In this document: one piece after another, positions 25,583 through 35,396 of the stretch | How positions within the stretch are numbered: the stretch's first letter is position 1 | How the letters are laid out: each line of letters opens with the position of its first letter | Origin: an uncultured Fidelibacterota bacterium | GTDB taxonomy: Bacteria; Fidelibacterota; Marinisomatia; Marinisomatales; Marinisomataceae | DNA length: 37,990 nucleotides | Direction of reading: 5' to 3' | Assembly (NCBI GenBank): GCA_902629855.1 | Contig: CACOSI010000007.1 | Coordinates: 1-37,990, forward strand | Program-made: the position numbers and the translations under genes | The notes under the pieces: model-generated | Database searches by the model: none | What the model was told of the DNA's origin: nothing | Seen by the model: only the letters and a program-made list of their open reading frames with translations

Positions 25583-26254
25583 ATGGTAATAACTATAGAC
25601 GGAGCAGCTGGAGTTGGTAAAACATCAACAGCAAAGGAAGTAGCAAAAAAGCTTGGCTTTCAGTACTTTGATACTGGTTCAATGTACAGGGCAGTCACAC
25701 TGCACTTCTTAGAGAAAAAAGTTGATTTTTTCTCTGATTCTGAAATAGAAAAAGCTTTAGATACCATGGAATTGAAAATTGATTTTTCAGAGAAAAACAA
25801 CATGAAGTTGTTGCTTGATGGAATTGATATTAGCTTGAAAATTCGTAATCATAATGTTACAAAAAATGTTAGTGCCGTTAGTGCTATAAAATCTGTAAGA
25901 ACTTTGATGGTAAATATTCAAAGATCTGTTACTGAAAACGGCAACTTTGTTGTTGAGGGAAGAGATATTGGAACTGTAGTTTTTCCAGATGCTAAACACA
26001 AATTTTTTTTAGAAGCAGATTATGATGCTAGAGCTAAAAGAAGGATGGCTGATTTTATTAAAATAAATGAAGTCATAAATATTAACGAAATAAAAAAGGA
26101 TTTGATTGAAAGAGATAAGTACGATAGTAATCGTAAACTATCTCCACTGAAAAAGCCTACGGATGCAATAAGCATAAATACTTCACATTGTTCATTCGAA
26201 GAGCAGGTAATTCAAATTCTGAAACACATTGAGAGTAAAGATGAAAGAAACTAA
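25583..26254 (+). CDS. cmk: Cytidylate kinase
   Basis: Phosphorylates CMP and dCMP with ATP, recycling nucleotides from RNA and lipid turnover. The P-loop GAAGVGKTS is at 7-15, followed by YFDTGSMYRAVT, the NMP-binding insert and NFVVEGRDIGTVVFPDA, with the LID region DYDARAKRR. The 223-residue length is standard. The ATG follows a 55-bp AT-rich gap after the pseudouridine synthase, the likeliest place for an internal promoter in this run. Its last 14 nt overlap the rpsA start. Confidence 0.96.
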   Translation: MVITIDGAAGVGKTSTAKEVAKKLGFQYFDTGSMYRAVTLHFLEKKVDFFSDSEIEKALDTMELKIDFSEKNNMKLLLDGIDISLKIRNHNVTKNVSAVSAIKSVRTLMVNIQRSVTENGNFVVEGRDIGTVVFPDAKHKFFLEADYDARAKRRMADFIKINEVININEIKKDLIERDKYDSNRKLSPLKKPTDAISINTSHCSFEEQVIQILKHIESKDERN

Positions 26255-28040
26255 AGAAAATATTAATAAAACAAACGAAGTAGAAAATTTAGATAAGAAT
26301 GCTAATGTTGAAGAGGTTGCTTTAAAAAATGATTCAAAAGAAGTTGAATCTGAAGTTGTAAAAGAAGAGGTAAATACTAGCGCAAATCCAAAAATAAAAG
26401 ATTATTTAAACAAAGATTTATTCGCTGATGTTAAGCGAATTTCTTTTAATGATGATAGTTCAGAAGAGTTGAAATCTGAAAATACATTATCAGAAGATTA
26501 TCAAGGAACCTTCAATGACATATCTGAAAATCAGATTATTTCCGCAAAGGTTATTGGTATAAGTGACAGTGACGTTATGGTTGATATTGGGTTCAAATCT
26601 GAAGGTCTAATAAATAGATCTGAATTCGATAATAAAAACCTCCCAGAAATAGGTTCAAATATAGATATTTTTCTTGAAAAATTTGAAGATACCGATGGTA
26701 ATATTACACTTTCAAAGTATAAAGCAGACTTTATAAAACGCTGGGACGAGTTAAAGCATTTTTGTGACAGTGGAGAGCCTGTTAGCGGTAAAATTATAAA
26801 AAGAGTTAAAGGTGGTTTAGTTGTAGATCTTGGAGTCATTCAAGCTTTTTTACCAGGTTCACAAGCAGATGTTCAACCAGTTAAAAATTTTGATGATTTA
26901 ATTAATAAAGAGTTTGATTTCCAAATTGTAAAAGTTGATGAAGTAAGAAAAAATCTTGTGGTTTCAAGAAAGGCTATTTTAGAAGAATCTTTAAATGAAA
27001 AAAGACAAGAGTTAATGACTCAAATAGAAATTGGAGCTCAACTTAAAGGAGTTGTGAAAAACATTACTGATTTTGGAGCTTTTGTTGATTTAGGTGGAGT
27101 TGATGGTTTAATTCATATTACAGATTTTTCTTGGGGTAGAATAAATCATCCGTCAGAAATTGTTTCAATAGGTGATGAAATTTCTGTTCAAGTCATAGAT
27201 TTCAATCAAGAAACCTCCAGAATATCATTAGGACTTAAACAGCTTGTAGACAATCCATGGGAGACTATCCCTGAAAAGTATAAGGTCGGAGATGTTGTAT
27301 CCGGAAATATTGTTAGCATTATGAACTACGGTATTTTCATAGAGCTTGAAAAGGGAATAGAAGGTCTAATCCATATTTCTGAAATATCATGGACAAAGAA
27401 TGTTCAAAACCTACAAGATACTTATAAAGTCGGAGATTCTATCGATTCAAAAGTATTATTTGTAGATGCAAATGAGCAAAAGATAAGCTTGGGAATAAAG
27501 CAGCTATCCAAAGACCCTTGGGAGACAATTACTGAAGATGTTAAAGTAGGTGATAAGAAGTCTGGAACTGTTAATAAGCTTACTAAATTTGGTGCATTTG
27601 TTACCTTAACAGATGAACTTGAAGGTTTTGTTAGAACAACGGAATTTCATTGGACAAAAAATTCGTCTCACCCAAAGGAATTCGTTTCAGAAGGTGATTC
27701 TATTGATTACATAATAACAGATATTCTTGAGAAAGAAAGAAAAGTTCTTCTGAGTGTGAAGGATTTATCTGAAAGTCCGTGGCCTGAAATTGAAACAAAA
27801 TTTAATTCAGGAGACAAGTTAAAAGGAACTTTTGAAAAGATGCTAGATTCAGGAGTTATCATTAAATTAGATGATGATATTGAAGGTTTTATACCTATGA
27901 GCAAGATTTCTAAAGATCAGAAAAAAGATGTTATTGCAAATTTAAATGACGGTGATAATGTTGATTTAGTTGTTGTTGAGGTTAAAGCTGAAGAAAAAAA
28001 TGTAGTTTTAATGCTTGATGAAACAAATGTTGACGATTAA
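26241..28040 (+). CDS. rpsA: 30S ribosomal protein S1
   Basis: The mRNA-binding ribosomal protein S1, with six S1/OB domains at roughly 95-165, 178-250, 262-335, 348-420, 435-508 and 522-590. Domains 3 and 4 are the best conserved (e.g. NITDFGAFVDLGGVDGLIHI; NYGIFIELEKGIEGLIHISE). An acidic, low-complexity N-terminal extension of about 90 residues precedes domain 1. I use ATG 26241 (599 aa) rather than the TTG four codons upstream; it overlaps the end of cmk by 14 nt. In a genome where few genes show Shine-Dalgarno sequences, S1-mediated mRNA capture may matter more than usual (inference). Confidence 0.95.
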   Translation: MKETKENINKTNEVENLDKNANVEEVALKNDSKEVESEVVKEEVNTSANPKIKDYLNKDLFADVKRISFNDDSSEELKSENTLSEDYQGTFNDISENQIISAKVIGISDSDVMVDIGFKSEGLINRSEFDNKNLPEIGSNIDIFLEKFEDTDGNITLSKYKADFIKRWDELKHFCDSGEPVSGKIIKRVKGGLVVDLGVIQAFLPGSQADVQPVKNFDDLINKEFDFQIVKVDEVRKNLVVSRKAILEESLNEKRQELMTQIEIGAQLKGVVKNITDFGAFVDLGGVDGLIHITDFSWGRINHPSEIVSIGDEISVQVIDFNQETSRISLGLKQLVDNPWETIPEKYKVGDVVSGNIVSIMNYGIFIELEKGIEGLIHISEISWTKNVQNLQDTYKVGDSIDSKVLFVDANEQKISLGIKQLSKDPWETITEDVKVGDKKSGTVNKLTKFGAFVTLTDELEGFVRTTEFHWTKNSSHPKEFVSEGDSIDYIITDILEKERKVLLSVKDLSESPWPEIETKFNSGDKLKGTFEKMLDSGVIIKLDDDIEGFIPMSKISKDQKKDVIANLNDGDNVDLVVVEVKAEEKNVVLMLDETNVDD

Positions 28041-28992
28041 TACCAGACAATTTAAAAGGATAGCATATTCTTTTTTAATAGCTTTTGTATTTTGGTTTTT
28101 TATCAAAAGTGAAGATACGTATTCTGTAAATGTAGATATACCATTAGTTGCTAGAAATCTTCAGGAACAAAAAACATATAAGGAAGAAGTCCCAGATAAC
28201 ATTTTTGTTACTTTAAAAGGAACTGGTAGGGCATTTATATGGCTGAAGTTTTTTAGTAGTTTTTATGATGATTTCAAGGCGGTAATTGATTTAAGCAGTA
28301 TTACTGATGAGTATAATTTTGACTTAGATTCTTATTATAAAGAAAATCCTGAAAAAATTGTACTTCCTTCATCACTTAATTTACAATTTGTAGAGGTTCT
28401 TTCGCCAAGAAGTATTCAAATTAAACTTGAGAGATATTTAGTAAAGAAAGTGCCCGTTAAATCTCAAGTAATGATAAATACTGAACCAGGATATATTGCA
28501 ATTAATCCGGTATTTTTACCTGATTCAATAAGTATTGGAGGTCCGGAAGAAGAAGTTAATTCAATTAAGTTTGTTTTGACTCAAAAAGATACACTTTTAA
28601 ATCTAATTTCTTCAGTAAATATGGAGAATGTTCAAATTGAAAATCCTAGTAAACTTGTTAGTTTTGATCCTAAAAAAGTTAATGGCTTTTTTAATATTCA
28701 ACCAATTAGTGAGACAATAATTACAGGAATTCCTGTTCAATTAATTAATAAACCAAACGATATAAACGTTTTTGTTAATCCAGCAACGGTTTCTCTAACA
28801 ATCGTTGGAGGTCTAGAGCAAATAACAAACATAGAACCTTCAGATATAGATGTTTTGATAGATTTCGAGAAATCTTGGAATCAAGATAAACAATTTTATT
28901 CACCATCTATAAGAATTCCAGATTATCTACTTGAATGGAAAGATCTTTCACCTAACAATTTAGAAATTTTAGTTATTAAAGAAATAAATTGA
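28027..28992 (+). CDS. YbbR-domain (CdaR-like) membrane-anchored protein
   Basis: A 321-residue protein with one N-terminal membrane helix (YSFLIAFVFWFFI) and an extracytoplasmic region made of YbbR-like beta repeats. Typical elements are the opening WFFIKSEDTYSVNVDIPL and the paired PVKSQ and GIPVQLIN repeat starts. In Firmicutes, CdaR (YbbR) regulates the c-di-AMP cyclase CdaA; no cyclase gene is in the window, so that link is not shown here. Possible starts are 28015 (TTG), 28018 and 28027 (both ATG), all inside the rpsA end; I chose the last. Its TGA overlaps the TTG start of tsaD. Confidence 0.82.
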   Translation: MLTINTRQFKRIAYSFLIAFVFWFFIKSEDTYSVNVDIPLVARNLQEQKTYKEEVPDNIFVTLKGTGRAFIWLKFFSSFYDDFKAVIDLSSITDEYNFDLDSYYKENPEKIVLPSSLNLQFVEVLSPRSIQIKLERYLVKKVPVKSQVMINTEPGYIAINPVFLPDSISIGGPEEEVNSIKFVLTQKDTLLNLISSVNMENVQIENPSKLVSFDPKKVNGFFNIQPISETIITGIPVQLINKPNDINVFVNPATVSLTIVGGLEQITNIEPSDIDVLIDFEKSWNQDKQFYSPSIRIPDYLLEWKDLSPNNLEILVIKEIN

Positions 28993-29963
28993 TAGTACTA
29001 GGAATAGAAACATCATGCGATGAAACGGGTGTAGCACTTTGTAGTGATTTAAAAGTTCTTTCTAGTTATACCAAGACTCAAACTATCCATCAAAAGTACG
29101 GAGGTGTAGTTCCAGAAATTGCATCAAGGGAACATGAAAAGTACTTACCTGGAATTACAAGAAAAGTAATAAAAGATGCAAATATATCAATTGAAGATAT
29201 AGACTACATTGCTGTAACTAACGGGCCAGGTTTGATGGGATCATTACTATCTGGAATTAGTTTCGCAAAAGGAATGTCACAAGGCTTAAATATCCCCTTG
29301 ATTCCCGTTAATCACTTAGAAGCACATTTAAATTCAGTTTTTATCGAGCATCAAAATTTGAAACCACCTTTTATAAATTTATTAGTCTCCGGAGGGCATA
29401 CACAATTATGGATTGTTAAAGACCTTTTTGATTATGAATTAATTGGTGAAACTTTAGATGATGCATGTGGAGAGGCATTTGATAAAGGTGCTAAAAAATT
29501 AAATCTCAATTATCCTGGAGGACCTGAAATAGAAAAAATGGCATCAACTGGAGAAAAGAATAAAATAGCTTTTCCGAGACCTTTAAAAGATGACAAAACA
29601 TTCAATTATAGTTTCAGTGGTTTAAAAACTGCTCTGATTAATTGTGTTGATAAGGGTCTTTATAATGATAATGATATTGCTGCAAGCTACCAAGAAGCAA
29701 TTGTTGACTCATTAATAATTAAGTTTGATAAAGCCCTTAAGAAGAATAAAATTGAAACTGGAATTATTTGCGGAGGTGTTGCAGCAAATAAAAGATTAAG
29801 GGAAAAGTTAAAAAAAATAGGCTCTAATATTATTTACCCATCAATGAAATATTGTACAGATAATGCAGATATGATTGCATACTTAGCAGAATTAAAAGTT
29901 CAAAATAGAAGAATTGATTTTGACAAAAATTTTACAGCTTACTCAAGGGGAATGGTTGTATGA
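28989..29963 (+). CDS. tsaD: tRNA N6-threonylcarbamoyladenosine transferase TsaD
   Basis: Transfers the threonylcarbamoyl group to A37 of tRNAs reading ANN codons, in a complex with TsaB and TsaE. The N-terminus VLGIETSCDETG is diagnostic. The metal ligands H109 and H113 lie in NHLEAH; LLVSGGHTQLW, ETLDDACGEAFDK and the C-terminal CTDNADMIAYLA segment, with the metal-binding Asp, are all intact. The length of 324 is near the family norm. The start is TTG at 28989, embedded in the stop of the preceding gene. The following lipoprotein gene overlaps by ATGA. Confidence 0.97.
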   Translation: MIVLGIETSCDETGVALCSDLKVLSSYTKTQTIHQKYGGVVPEIASREHEKYLPGITRKVIKDANISIEDIDYIAVTNGPGLMGSLLSGISFAKGMSQGLNIPLIPVNHLEAHLNSVFIEHQNLKPPFINLLVSGGHTQLWIVKDLFDYELIGETLDDACGEAFDKGAKKLNLNYPGGPEIEKMASTGEKNKIAFPRPLKDDKTFNYSFSGLKTALINCVDKGLYNDNDIAASYQEAIVDSLIIKFDKALKKNKIETGIICGGVAANKRLREKLKKIGSNIIYPSMKYCTDNADMIAYLAELKVQNRRIDFDKNFTAYSRGMVV

Positions 29964-31147
29964 AAGTTGTACATTTTTTCGTACTTGCAATTATTTCATT
30001 ATTGTTTTTTGGTTGTCAAAAAAGTGAAGAAAGTTATCAAGGTTTTGAACAAGAAAAACCTGATGAAATCATGGTTGATAGTGAAAAAATAACGGATATT
30101 TTTATAAATAATATCATCATTTATCCCAATCAATATGATAAAAATTCAATTTATATTGATACAGAAATTATAAATAATCACGGTGATGGATTATCTCAAG
30201 TTGCTCTTACAAATGCTAAAAGAATCTTAGCATCAAATGAAATCCAATTTAATAAAAGCAAAAAAAAATATTTTCAATCATTCTTAGTTTCAGAAAGTAT
30301 TGATTTTGATCAAGAGTTTGAAATAAGTATTTCAGCACTCGATGGAGAAGTTGATATTAAAAATAATAGGTATAGTTTTTTTAGTAATGTCAAAATAGAA
30401 AAACCAAAAGTAGCAGTTATATCAGGAAGTCTTAACTTTAATTCAAATCAAATTATTAGAAGTATAAATGCGGATTACGAACACTATTATCCAAGTTTTA
30501 TTAGTGGTGAAATTGATATTACAAATTTTTGGTTCAATAAATACGATATCATCATACTTGACAATTTTCCAATAAATCCCATTTCTGACAAGTGGTTGAA
30601 ACTTTTTTTAAAAAAAATTTACTCTGAGCAAAGTTCAGTGATAATGATTTTAAATCAATCGCAAAATTTTGATAACATCAATTCATTTTTTCCTATTTTT
30701 GGTTTGAGTCTAAAAACGGAAGATGAACTAAAATCAATCAATAAAATTCATAAATTTCAAAAAAATGAATTTAAATCTACTTTGATTTCTCATGAAAATT
30801 TCTACGTTAACATTCGAAATTCAAAAAAAAATCTTCTTAATGAAACTATTGAATGGATACTTTCAGATAGCGATATAAAATATTCTTTTTTCAAGGCTAG
30901 ATCAAATAGTAATACTGATGAGCCAATATTTTTTTATGGATATTCTAGTTCTGTTGATGAAGGAATTAAAAATTTTATAGCAACATTTGAAGATAAAGAT
31001 AGTATTATTAAAAAAACTCAGGTTTTATATAATCCGGTAACAGGTTATTATTTCGGACAATTCGATATTGAGAACCCTGGAAATTATAAAATAAACATTT
31101 TCAATAAAGAAACTATTGTTGATACTATAAATATAAACATAATGTAA
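29960..31147 (+). CDS. Predicted lipoprotein of unknown function with a possible glutamine-amidotransferase-like fold domain
   Basis: I do not recognise a named family. The 395-residue protein has a lipoprotein signal peptide with C19 as the acylated residue (LLFFGC). Residues about 45-135 look like an immunoglobulin-type beta domain (FINNIIIYPNQYDKNSIYI). The middle (about 150-235) alternates strands and helices: KVAVISGSLNFNSN, then YDIIILDNFP, then SVIMILNQSQNFD. This resembles the GATase-like domain of periplasmic BatA/VWA-associated proteins. The last about 80 residues are again beta-rich. The domain calls are inference from pattern only. The gene is coupled to tsaD by an ATGA overlap, and serS starts 19 nt downstream. 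Confidence 0.6.
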   Translation: MKVVHFFVLAIISLLFFGCQKSEESYQGFEQEKPDEIMVDSEKITDIFINNIIIYPNQYDKNSIYIDTEIINNHGDGLSQVALTNAKRILASNEIQFNKSKKKYFQSFLVSESIDFDQEFEISISALDGEVDIKNNRYSFFSNVKIEKPKVAVISGSLNFNSNQIIRSINADYEHYYPSFISGEIDITNFWFNKYDIIILDNFPINPISDKWLKLFLKKIYSEQSSVIMILNQSQNFDNINSFFPIFGLSLKTEDELKSINKIHKFQKNEFKSTLISHENFYVNIRNSKKNLLNETIEWILSDSDIKYSFFKARSNSNTDEPIFFYGYSSSVDEGIKNFIATFEDKDSIIKKTQVLYNPVTGYYFGQFDIENPGNYKINIFNKETIVDTININIM

Positions 31148-31166
31148 TAATTGAGTAAATTGTGAT

Positions 31167-32432
31167 ATGCTTGACTTAAAAAAAATCAGGGAAAACCCAA
31201 AAAAATTTAAAGATTTAATTTCTTTAAAGGAAAAGGATGTTTCTCTAAAAAAAATTATTGATTTGGACTCCCAATTAAAGTCCTTAGTAAGCAAGCTTAA
31301 TAATCTTCAAGCAGACCAAAATAATAAATCAAAAGAAATTGGAATTATGAAGTCAAAAGGTGAGAAAACCAATGACTTATTTTCTGATTTAAAAAAACTT
31401 TCTGATGAGATTAAATTACTTGAAAAAGAAGAAAAGAAAATATCTTTATCTTTAAAAGAAGAGTTGCTTCAAATTCCAAATATACCTCATTCAACTGTAC
31501 CAATTGGTTTATCAGAAAAAGATAACATTATTAAGGTTGATTGTGACGAAAAAAAGAAATTCAATTTTAAACCAAGAAATCATATTGATCTTGGAAAAGG
31601 TCTTGATATTTTAGACTTTGAGTCAGCTGCTAAGATTTCTGGAAGTGGTTTCCCCATGTTTAAAGGAAAAGGAGCATTGCTAGAAAGAGCACTTATAAGC
31701 TTCATGATTGATTTTAGCCTTAAAAATTATAATTATACTGAATTTTTTACTCCATTTATGGTAAAGCCTGATTCAGCTTTAACTACAGGTCAACTTCCTA
31801 AGTTTGACGATGACATGTATTATATCGAAAAAGATGATTTATTCTTAATTCCAACTGCAGAAGTATCCTTAACAAATATTCATAAAGATGAAATTTTACA
31901 AAATGAGGAATTACCAAAATACTATTTAGGATATTCTAGTTGTTTTAGACGAGAAGCTGGCTCTTACGGCAAAGATACCAGAGGTCTATTACGTGTACAT
32001 CAATTTAATAAGGTCGAGTTAGTAAAATTTGTTGAACCATCAAGGTCTTATGAAGAGCTGGAGTCACTTGTTAGTCAAGCAGCTGAAATTTGTAAGTTAT
32101 TAGAATTGGACTACAGAGTTATTGAATTATGTACTGGAGATTTAAGTTTTTCCGCTGCAAAATGCTATGATATTGAAGTTTGGGCACCCGGCGAATCAAA
32201 ATGGCTTGAAGTCTCTTCATGCAGTAATTTTGAAGATTTTCAATCAAGAAGAGGCAATATAAGATTTAAAAATGTTGAAGGAAAAGTTGAATTTGTTCAT
32301 ACATTGAATGGATCGGGCTTAGCCACACCACGTATTTTTGCATCTTTAATTGAAACACATCAAAATGAAGACGGTAGTATTTCAGTTCCCGTTGCTCTTC
32401 AACCATATTTGGGAATCTCGGAGATTAAATAA
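31167..32432 (+). CDS. serS: Seryl-tRNA synthetase
   Basis: A class II synthetase that charges tRNA-Ser (and tRNA-Sec where present). The N-terminal helical coiled-coil arm (about 25-100) binds the long variable arm of tRNA-Ser. The catalytic core follows, with motif 2 CFRREAGSYGKDTRGLLRVH, the serine-binding TAEVSLTN region, CTGDLSFSAAKCYDIEVW and motif 3 LNGSGLATPRI. The 421-residue length is standard. The ATG at 31167 lies 19 nt after the unknown lipoprotein. The plsC-type gene begins immediately after the stop with TTG. Confidence 0.97.
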   Translation: MLDLKKIRENPKKFKDLISLKEKDVSLKKIIDLDSQLKSLVSKLNNLQADQNNKSKEIGIMKSKGEKTNDLFSDLKKLSDEIKLLEKEEKKISLSLKEELLQIPNIPHSTVPIGLSEKDNIIKVDCDEKKKFNFKPRNHIDLGKGLDILDFESAAKISGSGFPMFKGKGALLERALISFMIDFSLKNYNYTEFFTPFMVKPDSALTTGQLPKFDDDMYYIEKDDLFLIPTAEVSLTNIHKDEILQNEELPKYYLGYSSCFRREAGSYGKDTRGLLRVHQFNKVELVKFVEPSRSYEELESLVSQAAEICKLLELDYRVIELCTGDLSFSAAKCYDIEVWAPGESKWLEVSSCSNFEDFQSRRGNIRFKNVEGKVEFVHTLNGSGLATPRIFASLIETHQNEDGSISVPVALQPYLGISEIK

Positions 32433-33131
32433 TTGAGAACGATTTGGGTTTATTCAAATATAGCTCTTTGGACATTAATTTTTGGTCTTGGATCTTATTT
32501 CACTATTTTATTAACAGGTAAAAAAAAATATTTTAGATTTTTTGCAAATATTTGGGGTAAAACACTTTCTTTGATTTTTAATATAAAACTTGAAGTAGAT
32601 GGATATGAAAATTTAAACAAAAAAGATAACTATATATTTGCTGCCAACCACTGCTCATTTATTGATATTCCTCTCCTATGTGTTGCTTGTAAAAGATATC
32701 TAGTATTTGTTGCAAAAAGCGAATTAAAGAAAATTCCAATATTTAAATCTATTTTAGATAGAGCAGGATTTATATTTGTTGATAGAAAAAATAGTAATAA
32801 TGCAATTAATTCTATGAATATTTTAGTAGATGATATATCAAAAGAGCCAAGATCTGTTGGTATTTTTCCTGAAGGTACTAGATCAAGAAGTGGTATTTTA
32901 AAAAAATTCAAGAAAGGTGCAGCAGTAATGGGAATAAATACGGGTATGCCTGTTGTTCCTGTACTTATTTCTGGGAGCCATGAATGGTCCAGAAAAAGCC
33001 TATTTAACCTTTCAAAAAGTACAATTAAGTTTCAATTTTCTAAGCCAATTGATTCAAAAAAATATACATATGATGAGCGGCAATTTTTTACGGATTCTAT
33101 ACAAAGTAAAGTTGAAGGTATGCGAAGATGA
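32433..33131 (+). CDS. plsC: 1-acyl-sn-glycerol-3-phosphate acyltransferase (PlsC family)
   Basis: Acylates lysophosphatidic acid to phosphatidic acid at the inner membrane. An N-terminal hydrophobic helix (about 8-28) precedes the acyltransferase domain, with the catalytic H73-x4-D78 (NHCSFID) and the substrate motif FPEGTRSRSG at about 146. The VPVLISGSHEW strand also fits the family. It is 232 residues long. The TTG start directly abuts the serS stop and the stop overlaps the next start as ATGA. Other lysophospholipid or ornithine-lipid acyltransferases share these motifs, so the exact acceptor is inferred. Confidence 0.9.
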   Translation: MRTIWVYSNIALWTLIFGLGSYFTILLTGKKKYFRFFANIWGKTLSLIFNIKLEVDGYENLNKKDNYIFAANHCSFIDIPLLCVACKRYLVFVAKSELKKIPIFKSILDRAGFIFVDRKNSNNAINSMNILVDDISKEPRSVGIFPEGTRSRSGILKKFKKGAAVMGINTGMPVVPVLISGSHEWSRKSLFNLSKSTIKFQFSKPIDSKKYTYDERQFFTDSIQSKVEGMRR

Positions 33132-33592
33132 AATATTCAATTAAAGAAAAGATGGAATTCATAAAGAAAATTAAGAGTCAAAACCTAAATATTGTTTTCA
33201 CAAATGGATGCTTTGATATATTGCATGTTGGTCATACAAGATACTTAAACCGAGCTAAAGAACTTGGAGATTTTTTAGTTGTAGGTCTTAATTCAGATAG
33301 TTCTGTTAAAGAAAATAAAGGTAGTGATAGACCAATAAATAAGTTTAATGATCGAGCAAAAATTTTATCTAGTTTAGAGGCTGTTGATTTAGTTATCAAG
33401 TTTGAGGAAAAAACTCCTTTAAAATTAATTTTAGCTATTATGCCCGATATCTTAGTCAAAGGTGGAGATTATAAAATTGAGGATATTGTTGGTTCAGATG
33501 AAGTAATAAAACAAGGTGGTAAAGTAATACCTTTAGGTTTTTATGAAGGATACAGTAGTTCAAAATATATTAAAAGAATAAAAAAACACTAG
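33128..33592 (+). CDS. D-glycero-beta-D-manno-heptose 1-phosphate adenylyltransferase-type nucleotidyltransferase
   Basis: A 154-residue stand-alone cytidylyltransferase-fold enzyme matching the C-terminal half of HldE (RfaE2). TNGCFDILHVGH (25-36) contains the HxGH nucleotide motif; VVGLNSDSSVK, PDILVKGGDY and YSSSKYIKRI are further signatures of the ADP-heptose branch. It would adenylylate heptose 1-phosphate for LPS inner-core synthesis. No HldE kinase half is present here, so that activity must lie elsewhere. The gene overlaps plsC by ATGA. Confidence 0.9.
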   Translation: MKYSIKEKMEFIKKIKSQNLNIVFTNGCFDILHVGHTRYLNRAKELGDFLVVGLNSDSSVKENKGSDRPINKFNDRAKILSSLEAVDLVIKFEEKTPLKLILAIMPDILVKGGDYKIEDIVGSDEVIKQGGKVIPLGFYEGYSSSKYIKRIKKH

Positions 33593-33630
33593 CTTGATTA
33601 TCCAAAACAATTCAAATAATTTCACCAGCT

Positions 33631-35379
33631 ATGATAAATAAATTTAACATAATCATTTTCTTATTTTTTTTAAATATTGGTTTTGCACAAAATACATCTG
33701 TAAAACCAAAAAAACCTTTCATGAATACAGATGATATTTCTTTTTTAGGTACTTCAAATAGAATTACATCCATTCTTGATGAAGCGAAACAGTTTTTGTC
33801 AGATGCTATCATTGCCGATGTCAATCAAGATACAGTTGAAGTTGTATATAACATAAAAAAGGTCTTTGATTTACTGTCTGATGTTGAGCAAATAGGTGTA
33901 AGAGAAGAGCTTGATAAAATTGAATTTGAAAAATTTCAAACCGATTTTATTAAAATTTATACAACAAAATTGAATACTATTGACAGTTCATCACAATTTT
34001 TGACAGCAGACTTAATTCGAAGAGATATAGCTCAAATCACATCTGAAAATGAATTTGTTGAAATGGGTACTACAAAATTCACTGTTATTGATGACCGTGA
34101 AGGACATATACCTTTAGTTACTAATTCTCAAGTCGAAAGTTATATCAGATATTTTCAAGGTAAGGGCAGGAAAGGTTTTAATATTTGGCTTAGAAGATAT
34201 GTTCAATACAAAGAATTAATTTTACCAATTCTTGAGGAATATGATTTACCGGAGGAACTGATTGTTGTATCAATGATTGAGTCTGGTTTTGATCCAAAAG
34301 CTGTTTCAAAAGCAAAGGCCGTAGGTTTGTGGCAATTTATGTACTCAACTGGAAAGCAATATGGTTTAAAAAGAAACTGGTATATTGATGAAAGACAGGA
34401 TCCTGTAAAATCTACGCGTGCTGCAGCCAAGTATTTTGTAGATTTATACGATGAGTTTGAAGACTGGTATCTTGTACTTGCTGCTTACAATACTGGACCT
34501 GGTAGATTAAATAGAGCTTTGAACTTGCATGAAACATCAGATTATTGGCAACTATATTCTCTACCAAAAGATACAAAAAATTATATTCCATACTATTTAT
34601 CTTCAGCAATCATTTTGAAAAATCCAGAAAAATATGGTTTTAAAATACCCAAGGTTAGCCCCTTAAAATTTGATATAGTGACTATTGAGAAAAGTGCTGA
34701 TTTATCCGTTATTGCTAAATCTGCTGATACAAAAGTTAGTACTATTAAAAAATTAAATCCCGAATTACGTCAGCCTGCAACACCATCAAACGGACCTTAT
34801 GTTTTAAATATCCCTCTCGGAAAAAAAGATTCTTTCTATGAAAAATTCAATAAAATACCAGATGATGAGAAATTTGCTGTTCAGAATGTTGAGCACAGAG
34901 TTAAAAAAGGTGAAAATTTGATTTCAATCGCTTCAAAATACAGGGTTCTTGTAGCAGATCTACAAACAATAAATAATATATCTAATAAAGATTTTTTATC
35001 AATAGGGCAGAGGCTTAAAATCCCTGTAAAGGGTGGTCTCTACTCAAATTATCCTGAGAAAGTTATTTATAAGGTAAGAAGTGGAGATACCCTAGGACAT
35101 ATTGCAGAAGAATACAATACTAGAGCAAGCGAGATTAGAAAATGGAACAACATGGGAGGAAGCTCATTGATACGTCCTGGACAGAAACTAACCTTATTTG
35201 TTAAAGGACAACCAGTTAAGGATACTCCCAAGAAAAATGTTTATATTGTCAAGAGCGGTGATAGTTTGGGTAAGATTGCCAGAAAAAATAATACTTCTGT
35301 AAATAAAATTAAGAATTGGAATAATATAAAATCTGACACAATTTATCCTGGTCAAAAATTAACAATTTATTTTGAATGA
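33631..35379 (+). CDS. mltD: Membrane-bound lytic murein transglycosylase D-type protein with three LysM domains
   Basis: A 582-residue exported peptidoglycan lyase. The signal peptide is FLFFLNIGFAQ (cleavage near 19-20). Helical residues follow, then the SLT domain at about 195-300 with the catalytic Glu E217 in MIESGFDPKAVSKAKAVGLW, and LAAYNTGPGRLNRAL. Three LysM domains bind glycan at about 421-466, 478-525 and 535-582 (e.g. KSGDSLGKIARKNNTSV, YPGQKL). It cleaves the MurNAc-GlcNAc bond to leave 1,6-anhydro ends. The leader of 38 nt after the adenylyltransferase may carry a promoter. The HU-type gene follows after 17 nt. Confidence 0.93.
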   Translation: MINKFNIIIFLFFLNIGFAQNTSVKPKKPFMNTDDISFLGTSNRITSILDEAKQFLSDAIIADVNQDTVEVVYNIKKVFDLLSDVEQIGVREELDKIEFEKFQTDFIKIYTTKLNTIDSSSQFLTADLIRRDIAQITSENEFVEMGTTKFTVIDDREGHIPLVTNSQVESYIRYFQGKGRKGFNIWLRRYVQYKELILPILEEYDLPEELIVVSMIESGFDPKAVSKAKAVGLWQFMYSTGKQYGLKRNWYIDERQDPVKSTRAAAKYFVDLYDEFEDWYLVLAAYNTGPGRLNRALNLHETSDYWQLYSLPKDTKNYIPYYLSSAIILKNPEKYGFKIPKVSPLKFDIVTIEKSADLSVIAKSADTKVSTIKKLNPELRQPATPSNGPYVLNIPLGKKDSFYEKFNKIPDDEKFAVQNVEHRVKKGENLISIASKYRVLVADLQTINNISNKDFLSIGQRLKIPVKGGLYSNYPEKVIYKVRSGDTLGHIAEEYNTRASEIRKWNNMGGSSLIRPGQKLTLFVKGQPVKDTPKKNVYIVKSGDSLGKIARKNNTSVNKIKNWNNIKSDTIYPGQKLTIYFE

Positions 35380-35396
35380 TTTAATGGAGATTTTTT

